Shown in pieces: positions 7,858-12,530 of a stretch of 20,131 nucleotides of DNA. Location: NCBI GenBank assembly GCA_964541595.1, contig CAZIRO010000036.1:1-20131 (forward strand), written 5' to 3'. The notes beneath the pieces are model-generated. The model saw only the letters and a program-made list of their open reading frames with translations. It did no database searches and was not told the DNA's origin. Both the position numbers and the translations under genes were made by a program. This stretch comes from CAZIRO01 sp964541595. Lineage in GTDB: Bacteria; Acidobacteriota; HRBIN11. Within the stretch, counting starts at the first letter, position 1; every line of letters begins with the position of its first letter.

Positions 7858-9594
7858 TCAGATGACTTCCGGTTCCTCCCACTCCCCCCAGACGTCGCGC
7901 AGGGTATCACAGATCTCGCCGATGGTCGCATACGCCATCACGGCGTCGAGAATGTAAGGCATCAGGTTGTCCGATCCCTGCGCAGCCCGTTTCAGTGCAC
8001 GCAGGGTTTCCCGTACCGCACGGCTGTCCCGCTCACGCTTGACCGCCTGCAGTCGATCGAGTTGACGCTGGGCCACACGTTCATCAATGTACAGGATTTC
8101 GATGGGGTTTTCTTCCTCGATGACGAACTCATTCACGCCGACGATGATCTTCTCTTTGGACTCCACCTGCTGCTGATAGCGGTATGCCGCCTCGGCGATT
8201 TCCCGTTGCGGGTATCCCTTTTCGATGGCGGGGATCATGCCGCCCATGGCGTCGAGTTGATCGAAATAGACATATGCGTCCTGTTCCATTTTACGGGTGA
8301 GGGCTTCCACGAAATAAGCGCCGCCCAGGGGGTCCACCGTGTTTGCGACACCGCTTTCGTACGCGATGATCTGCTGCGTGCGCAGCGCGAGCATGGCGGA
8401 GAATTCCGTAGGCAGCGCGTAGGCCTCATCGAATGCGTTCGTATGCAGGGACTGCGTACCTCCGAGAACAGCGGCGAGTGCCTGGATCGTCGTACGAATG
8501 AGATTGTTGTACGGTTGCTGCCAGGTGAGGGAACACCCCGCGGTCTGCGTGTGAAACCGCAGCCACCACGACCGCGGGTTCTTCGCGTGAAACCGATCAC
8601 GCATGACGTGCGCCCAGATGCGGCGCGCCGCACGGAATTTGGCGATTTCCTCAAAGAAGTCGTTGTGACAGTTGAAGAAGAAACTCAAACGCGGGGCAAA
8701 CGTATCGACGTCCATCCCGCGGTCGATACAGTGCTGCACGTATTCGATCCCGTCATACAGCGTAAACGCCAGTTCCTGCACCGCCGTCGCACCGGCCTCC
8801 CGGATGTGGTACCCGCTGATGCTGACCGGATTCCATTTCGGCATGTGTTCAGCGCACCACTCGATCGAGTCGATTACCAGACGCATGGACGGTCGCGGCG
8901 GGAAGATGAATTCTTTCTGCGCGATGTATTCTTTCAGAATATCATTTTGCGTGGTGCCCCCGATACGGTCCAGCGGGATGCCGCGTTTCAGGGCGACGGC
9001 AGCATACATGCAGATGAGCACGGCGGCCGGCGAGTTGATCGTCATCGACGTGGTGATGGCGGCGAGATCGATGCCGTCAAAGAGGGTTTCCATGTCACGT
9101 AACGTGGCTACGGAAACACCGCATTTGCCGACTTCACCCAGACTGAGCGGGTGATCCGGATCCCGTCCGTACAGCGTGGGCAGATCGAATGCGACACTCA
9201 GTCCGGTTTGCCCCTGCGCGATCAGGAATTTAAACCGCCGGTTCGTGTCTTCCGGCGTGCCGAATCCGGAAAATAAACGAAATGTCCATAAACGACCCCG
9301 GTACATCGTGGCATGAATGCCACGGGTGAACGGGAATTCTCCCGGAAAACCGATATCCTGAAGGTAATCAATGTCCGCGACGTCCAGCGGCGTATAGAGC
9401 CGCCGGATCGGTTGACCGGAGACGGTGGTAAACTCCCGCATCCGTTCGGGTTTACGCTCCAGATACTGACGAAGCGTGGTTGTCTCCCACCGTTCGTACG
9501 CCTCCCGGATGGCGTCCAGGTCCGATCCGCCGGGGTGTTCGGCGGGTTGAGATGTGAGTACGGCAGAAGACCCTGGTTTGCCCTTTTGTACCAT
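7858..9594 (-). CDS. B12-dependent acyl-CoA mutase large subunit, isobutyryl-CoA-mutase-like
   Basis: Adenosylcobalamin-dependent carbon-skeleton mutase, substrate-binding (TIM-barrel) subunit, 578 residues. Hallmarks are GIHATMYRGRLWTFR (93-106), GLSVAFDLPT (131-140), SMTINSPA (183-190), GGTTQNDILKEYIAQ (212-226) and ISGYHIREAGAT with active-site H263. There is no C-terminal B12-binding domain, so a separate small subunit is needed; none is in the window. The position equivalent to Tyr89 of Propionibacterium methylmalonyl-CoA mutase is F108 (RLFSGF), and that of Arg207 is Q226 (IAQKEF). Phe and Gln are the pair reported for isobutyryl-CoA mutase, so butyryl/isobutyryl-CoA is the more likely substrate. 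Homology-based labels would probably say methylmalonyl-CoA mutase. ATG at 9594, with GGGGGA about 8-10 nt upstream. Confidence 0.88.
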   Translation of the reverse strand: MVQKGKPGSSAVLTSQPAEHPGGSDLDAIREAYERWETTTLRQYLERKPERMREFTTVSGQPIRRLYTPLDVADIDYLQDIGFPGEFPFTRGIHATMYRGRLWTFRLFSGFGTPEDTNRRFKFLIAQGQTGLSVAFDLPTLYGRDPDHPLSLGEVGKCGVSVATLRDMETLFDGIDLAAITTSMTINSPAAVLICMYAAVALKRGIPLDRIGGTTQNDILKEYIAQKEFIFPPRPSMRLVIDSIEWCAEHMPKWNPVSISGYHIREAGATAVQELAFTLYDGIEYVQHCIDRGMDVDTFAPRLSFFFNCHNDFFEEIAKFRAARRIWAHVMRDRFHAKNPRSWWLRFHTQTAGCSLTWQQPYNNLIRTTIQALAAVLGGTQSLHTNAFDEAYALPTEFSAMLALRTQQIIAYESGVANTVDPLGGAYFVEALTRKMEQDAYVYFDQLDAMGGMIPAIEKGYPQREIAEAAYRYQQQVESKEKIIVGVNEFVIEEENPIEILYIDERVAQRQLDRLQAVKRERDSRAVRETLRALKRAAQGSDNLMPYILDAVMAYATIGEICDTLRDVWGEWEEPEVI

Positions 9595-9813
9595 GGCTGA
9601 TCCCCCGTTCGTTTTCGGGATGCGGCTTCCGTTGGCGCGGTTTCGCGTTCACTCCAGTTTAGGGGCTTTATTCCGGAGGATCAAACCGTTCTGCCGGGAT
9701 CTCACTGTTGATGGAATTTTTTTGAGGGATTTAGGGGTCCATTTCCTAATCGATGCCTTCTCCGCACCGTCGCCTCTTCCCCAGGGGAGAGGACGCAGCA
9801 TCTGGGCTCGGGA
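9595..9813. other. Intergenic region with decayed coding traces and a hairpin repeat
   Basis: Besides the mutase promoter, the plus strand reads DLGVHFLIDAFSAP at about 9728-9769, after a 7-T run at 9717-9723. This resembles a broken gene start but is too short to name with confidence. It runs into the near-perfect hairpin CCTCTTCCCCAGGGGAGAGG (9773-9792), which may be a small dispersed palindrome or a terminator for one of the leftward genes. No intact gene was seen. Confidence 0.4.
9656..9684 (-). promoter_or_regulatory. Predicted promoter of the mutase gene
   Basis: On the minus strand TTGATC (9684-9679), a 17-bp spacer, then TAAACT (9661-9656). Each hexamer matches 4 of 6 consensus bases. 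Predicted transcription start is about 55 nt upstream of the mutase ATG. Confidence 0.4.
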
Positions 9814-10152
9814 TCAGTCCCCCGCAGTGAGCCGTGATGGGACGCCGATACACGCAGACGTCCGCAGATCAGGCAACCTGTCTGTGCGCATCCGTGTCCA
9901 TCTGGGTCCCATCCCCTCAACTTTCGTCACTTCATTGTCGTCCGGGTGTTCCGTACGGACCACGCGGACATCGCGGACGTATATGTACATCGCATCGGCA
10001 AGGGGGTTATACGTACCATACTCAAAACGACCATGCTTTGCCGGTCGCCGGGGTGCAGTGCGGATGGTTTCGATGACCTCACGCTCGCCGATGCCCTGTC
10101 GGCACATCCGTTCGATGGCATGGGCGGAGAATACGCGCGCCTTATGCACCAT
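9814..10152 (-). CDS. DUF4258-like small protein
   Basis: 112 residues. The N-terminal part, FSAHAIERMCRQGIGEREVIETIRTAP (8-34), matches the DUF4258 pattern (S-x-HA-x2-RM-x2-RGI-x4-V), a RelE-like fold often seen as a stand-alone toxin-like protein. GRFEYGTYNPLADAMYIYVRDVRVVRTEHP (42-71) would supply the following strands. It also resembles the DUF2283 pattern (Y-x-P-x-AD-x-LYI), so a fusion is possible. The last 32 residues (GPRWTRMRTDRL onward) look like read-through into non-coding repeat DNA rather than domain sequence. The start at 10152 has AAGG 5 nt upstream, inside a hairpin. No obvious antitoxin partner is adjacent. Moderately confident that the gene is real; the function label is tentative. 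Confidence 0.6.
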   Translation of the reverse strand: MVHKARVFSAHAIERMCRQGIGEREVIETIRTAPRRPAKHGRFEYGTYNPLADAMYIYVRDVRVVRTEHPDDNEVTKVEGMGPRWTRMRTDRLPDLRTSACIGVPSRLTAGD

Positions 10153-10154
10153 GC

Positions 10155-10171
10155 GGACCTTGCGCAGGTCC
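10155..10171 (-). promoter_or_regulatory. Hairpin enclosing the DUF4258 gene RBS
   Basis: GGACCT and AGGTCC form a perfect 6-bp stem around a 5-nt loop, 2 bases upstream of the DUF4258 ATG. On the transcript the Shine-Dalgarno AAGG is in the downstream arm, so the stem would hide it. Control of translation by this structure is inferred. Confidence 0.35.
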
Positions 10172-10415
10172 GTCGACGGCGGGTAGGATGAAACGATTGA
10201 CGTATTCCGTTGCCCGCATGCGACTGCCGTGCAGTTCCGGAAGGAATTCCAGGGTAGACGCGGTACAGAATGCCCTCTAACGCGCTCACAGACGACGCGA
10301 TCGGAGGCCGGGATGGCGGGGGATCATGTCCGGACCGGAAACGTCCCGAAATCGGCCTTCGGGTAACCGGGATGCTGGCGCTTTGACAGCCGGAGGGCTA
10401 TATCAAACCGTGATG
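10172..10415. other. Intergenic region between DUF4258 gene and AbrB cassette
   Basis: No confident gene. A short leftward frame (10142-10219, 25 codons starting MRATEYVNRFILP) overlaps the DUF4258 start and is open a further 20 codons upstream without a start codon. It could be a gene relic. A TTGACA at 10383-10388 has no -10 at acceptable spacing, so it is not called a promoter. Confidence 0.35.
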
Positions 10416-10435
10416 GTTATAACGGAGGTTATAAC
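10415..10435 (+). promoter_or_regulatory. Twin palindromic operator overlapping the AbrB-gene RBS
   Basis: Two copies of GGTTATAAC (10415-10423 and 10427-10435) stand as a direct repeat with a 12-bp period; the inner GTTATAAC is itself a perfect palindrome. The Shine-Dalgarno GGAG (10424-10427) lies between the copies, and the second copy abuts the ATG at 10436. This layout suits autoregulation by the encoded AbrB/MazE-type protein: its binding would block transcription start, or transcription of the RBS. TATAAC could also serve as a -10. Role inferred from geometry. Confidence 0.55.
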
Positions 10436-10654
10436 ATGTGGATCAGGAAACCCATCCGCGTCGGAAACAGCCTGGCCATCATCCCGGATCGTCCGGTGCG
10501 GGAACTGCTCGGCATCGACCGGGATACGGAACTCGCGATCCCGATCGACGGGGATGCGCTGCGCATCCGGCCGCGCCGTCGGAGGTATGCCCCGGGCGGG
10601 ACCCGAACGTGGCGTGCAGAGACGCGGCTGTTTCTGGTTCATAGAGGTTTTTGA
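10436..10654 (+). CDS. AbrB/MazE/SpoVT-type DNA-binding protein (antitoxin-like)
   Basis: 72 residues. The swapped-hairpin AbrB fold is recognisable in MWIRKPIRVGNSLAIIPDRP and VRELLGIDRDTELAIPID, followed by a basic tail. Such proteins are usually antitoxins or autoregulators that dimerise on palindromic DNA. The C-terminal 20 residues (YAPGGTRTWRAETRLFLVHR) do not resemble a known toxin-neutralising tail. ATG at 10436 with GGAG at 8 nt, inside the twin operator. It heads a cassette with a nucleotidyltransferase and a HEPN protein 52 and 506 bp downstream. No MazF or VapC toxin is adjacent, so it may act as the transcriptional regulator of the MNT-HEPN pair or be a remnant of another module. 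Confidence 0.75.
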   Translation: MWIRKPIRVGNSLAIIPDRPVRELLGIDRDTELAIPIDGDALRIRPRRRRYAPGGTRTWRAETRLFLVHRGF

Positions 10655-10668
10655 GATCCGTCGTCCTG

Positions 10669-10691
10669 CGGGTTTGACATAATTAAACCCG
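10669..10691 (+). promoter_or_regulatory. Inverted repeat upstream of MNT gene
   Basis: CGGGTTT and AAACCCG form a perfect 7-bp inverted repeat with a 9-base AT-rich centre, which includes the end of a TTGACA (10674-10679). It ends 5 bases before the MNT gene Shine-Dalgarno (AAGGGGG). It could be an operator with an embedded -35, or an RNA stem near the RBS. No matching -10 was found at 17 bp. Confidence 0.4.
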
Positions 10692-10706
10692 GTAAAGGGG
10701 GAAACC

Positions 10707-11096
10707 GTGGCGACCTGGGGTGAGATGACGCCGGAGGAGCAGCGGGCATTTCTCGAGGAGGTGCGCCGTGCGAGGACTCGGGATGCCGACCGTGCCCGGC
10801 GTGCGTTGCGGGGCCGGCGCCTCCGTGCGTGGCGGCTCGCCCGACGGGTCGCCCGCATGTTGCGGGAACGCTACGGCGCCCGGCGGGTCGTCCTCATCGG
10901 CTCGCTCGCGCGGGGGAACTTTACGCTCTGGTCCGATATCGACCTGGTGGCCTTCGGGATCCCGCCGGAGCGGTTCTTTGCGGCCCACGGGGAGGCCCGC
11001 GCGGCGGGCCTGGCCGCCGGTATTCCCGTGGAACTCCACTGCGGCGACGCCGAGGGATTTCCCGCCGAAGCCCTGATAGGGGGCAGGGACCTGTGA
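10707..11096 (+). CDS. Minimal nucleotidyltransferase (MNT), MntA-like antitoxin candidate
   Basis: 129 residues of the DNA polymerase beta superfamily. The catalytic signature GS-x10-D-x-D is exact: G65, S66, D77, D79 (IGSLARGNFTLWSDIDL). The third acidic residue is probably E109 in PVEL, where Asp is usual. The N-terminal 50 residues are very Arg-rich and helical. In MntA/HepT (type VII) toxin-antitoxin pairs the MNT protein adenylylates a Tyr beside the HEPN active site. A HEPN-like gene follows here 64 bp downstream, which supports that role. GTG start at 10707 with AAGGGGG at about 6 nt. Confident in the domain; the antitoxin role is inferred from the neighbour. Confidence 0.82.
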   Translation: MATWGEMTPEEQRAFLEEVRRARTRDADRARRALRGRRLRAWRLARRVARMLRERYGARRVVLIGSLARGNFTLWSDIDLVAFGIPPERFFAAHGEARAAGLAAGIPVELHCGDAEGFPAEALIGGRDL

Positions 11097-11119
11097 GGAA
11101 CCGTACGGTCCGGGTGGAT

Positions 11120-11164
11120 ATGTGCGGCCATCCGGGGGAAATCGACGGGAGAACGGGATCGTGA
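11120..11164 (+). CDS. Possible 14-residue leader ORF overlapping the HEPN gene start
   Basis: ATG at 11120, product starting MCGHPGEIDG, with its TGA overlapping the HEPN GTG as GTGA. A perfect palindrome ACCGTACGGT (11100-11109) lies just upstream. The arrangement permits translational coupling to the HEPN gene. There is no independent evidence that it is translated. Confidence 0.2.
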   Translation: MCGHPGEIDGRTGS

Positions 11165-11667
11165 GCGTATACCGCATCGTTGCTGCGCGTGTCCGTGAAG
11201 GGGTACCGCTCGTGGACGGGTGGACGAAAACGGTCCGGGATGCCATGCGCAGATTCACAGAGGCACGGTCCCGTACGTTGCGCATGCATTACATGGCATC
11301 CGCCGCGTTCGGTATCACGTGCGTCTGCAACGTCACAGAGGGAATGTTCCGTACCATCGCGGAGAATATTGACGAAAGTGTACCCGCAGGCGGGGAACAG
11401 TATGCGGAGCAGTTGATTCGACAGATGACCCTGGAAATCCCCGGCGTGCGGCCGGCGGTGCTTCGTCGGGAGACGGCGCGTCTTCTCGGGGAACTCATGG
11501 ATTTCCGCGAGTTCGTGTACGATACGTATACGTTTGCGATCACCGAAGAACGTCTGAAAAAGGCCTGCGCCGTCCTGGAGCGTGCCGTGGACCTTTTGAG
11601 GGCGGATTTGAACGGATTTGCCGAATTCGCGGATGCCATTGATGATGCCATTGATCTGGCAGAGTAA
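11161..11667 (+). CDS. HEPN-domain protein, HepT-like with altered active site
   Basis: 168 residues, all-helical. The C-terminal half (ELMDFREFVYDTYTFAITEERLK and then the RADLNGFAEFAD region) aligns by eye with the HEPN/HepT fold, whose RNase motif is R-x4-H-x-Y. Here it reads R116-x4-D121-x-Y123, with the catalytic His replaced by Asp. The Tyr that MntA adenylylates in HepT is kept. The N-terminal half contains a CVC pair and no recognised motif. GTG at 11161 gives MSVYRIVAARVREG; a GTG at 11122 in the same frame is a possible longer start. It lies downstream of the MNT gene in a cassette. It may be an inactivated, specialised or non-RNase HEPN protein. The family call is moderate because it rests on a short region. 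Confidence 0.65.
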   Translation: MSVYRIVAARVREGVPLVDGWTKTVRDAMRRFTEARSRTLRMHYMASAAFGITCVCNVTEGMFRTIAENIDESVPAGGEQYAEQLIRQMTLEIPGVRPAVLRRETARLLGELMDFREFVYDTYTFAITEERLKKACAVLERAVDLLRADLNGFAEFADAIDDAIDLAE

Positions 11668-11889
11668 CCCGGAACGATTGAGTCAATTTTGATGATTTGC
11701 CGGTGCAATGAAATCGTCTCTTTAGCACAGACCGGAGAGTGTTCCGGAAATCTGCAACTTGACGAAGAGGTTTTTTTGAGGAGGTTAAATTATAGTGAAA
11801 AATGAGGCAGATTCATCTATACGCTACGAAGCGCTATGATTGATGCTACAATGTTATGATTGAAGGTCACAGCATGTGGAGAGAATGTC
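11668..11889. other. Non-coding stretch with a truncated ORF behind a strong RBS
   Basis: A GTG at 11795 is preceded by GAGGAGG (11778-11784) at 10 nt, but the frame closes after 14 codons (MKNEADSSIRYEAL, 11795-11839). TATGATTGA occurs twice with a 20-bp period (11835-11843 and 11855-11863). A small CCGGA / TCCGG hairpin lies at 11732-11747. This looks like the beginning of a lost gene. Confidence 0.4.
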
Positions 11890-12256
11890 ATGCCAACGCA
11901 CGAACCGGATTTCCCGCGCATCTGGGCGGAACCTAAGAGGTCCATTTCCTGAATAAGGGGTCTTTTGGGCACGGTGCGGCCGTGCTCCGACGTGTTGTCA
12001 CGGATGCGCGGGTTGACCGTGTCCGCAGGTTCTGCCGGCAGGTCGTGGCGCCAACGGAAATGGAAGGTCCGGGACTGCAGGGATACCGTAGGTAGGTGTA
12101 TCGCAGGGAGCTGCTGCAGGCGCGAAGGCAGTGGGCAAAACAGTTGGATCTTTTTGAAAACCCGGAAGATAGCCTGGACAGCATGGTACAGCGTCTTCAG
12201 AAGGCACTCGGCTGGTCCGGAGAGCAGGCCCATACATTTCTGATGACGATCGGCCG
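11890..12256 (+). pseudogene. Disrupted reading frame of unknown family
   Basis: The ATG at 11890 follows GGAGAG and reads MPTHEPDFPRIWAEPKR before a stop at 11950-11952. In another frame, from 11937, the text continues EVHFLNKGSFGHGAAVLRRVV and runs to GLQGYRR, a TAG at 12093-12095, then in the same frame VYRRELLQARRQWAKQLDLFE up to repeat copy C, which cuts the frame. One frameshift and one nonsense codon would join these into about 120 residues. FLNKGSFG recalls the FLNHGSFG start of class V (isopenicillin-N-epimerase-type) aminotransferases, but the rest does not match clearly. The lesions and the repeat insertion argue for a dead gene. Confidence 0.35.
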
Positions 12257-12433
12257 CCGGGACACCGTGGGTGCCCATGCGGCCATGCAGTATCCCCGAC
12301 CCATGGGATGCCCCGTCCCCTGTCTTCCGTCTCCCGTCCCGGATACCTGGGACCCGAGACCCGACACCCGGTGTCGACCGGACCATCCGCTCATCCGGTG
12401 CATCCCGTGTCTCATTTCCTGTCCCGATCCCAG
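12250..12433. repeat. Dispersed repeat copy C
   Basis: It shares GAGACCCGACACCCGGTGTC and the next bases (12356-12381, 26 bp) with copy A at 186-211. A 20-bp block at 12311-12330 is present inverted in copy A (67-86). GGGTGCCCATGCGGCCATGC (12269-12288) is also nearly matched, inverted, in copy A. The right end TGTCTCATTTCCTGTCCCGA (12408-12427) is a diverged form of the copy B terminus. The left terminus is unclear. It lies at the 3' end of a disrupted ORF and upstream of the methylase gene. Confidence 0.75.
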
Positions 12434-12530
12434 GAGGTATCCTTGACAATCTCTCCGATCGATGAGAAACTTGAAAGATCATAAAGCCCATACATGAAGC
12501 AATGAAAATCCGATTTCATAGCAACCGGTC
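12434..12530 (+). promoter_or_regulatory. Upstream region of the methylase gene
   Basis: A TTGACA at 12443-12448 is followed 17 bp later by GAAACT, a poor -10, so a promoter here is only possible. The same TTG is preceded by AGGAGG and opens a 13-codon frame (12443-12484), another truncated start. ATGAAA and TTTCAT form a 6-bp inverted repeat at 12502-12519. The methylase ATG at 12531 has no good Shine-Dalgarno. Confidence 0.3.

Noticed and set aside
7654..9102. 482-codon open frame on the plus strand across the mutase region
   Set aside because: It is antisense to the mutase gene, whose product matches family motifs throughout; the frame has no recognisable domain and starts inside another gene.
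10383..10411. Promoter from the TTGACA at 10383
   Set aside because: At 16-18 bp spacing the sequence is AACCGT-like and does not resemble a -10; TATATC lies too close.
11122..11160. Longer HEPN start at GTG 11122
   Set aside because: The added residues (MRPSGGNRRENGI) look non-conserved and the GTG at 11161 gives a better N-terminus; kept only as an alternative.
11817..12491. 224-codon minus-strand frame over the decayed region and repeat copy C
   Set aside because: About a third of it is repeat DNA, it has no convincing start, and the plus strand shows better-initiated frames; treated as a shadow.
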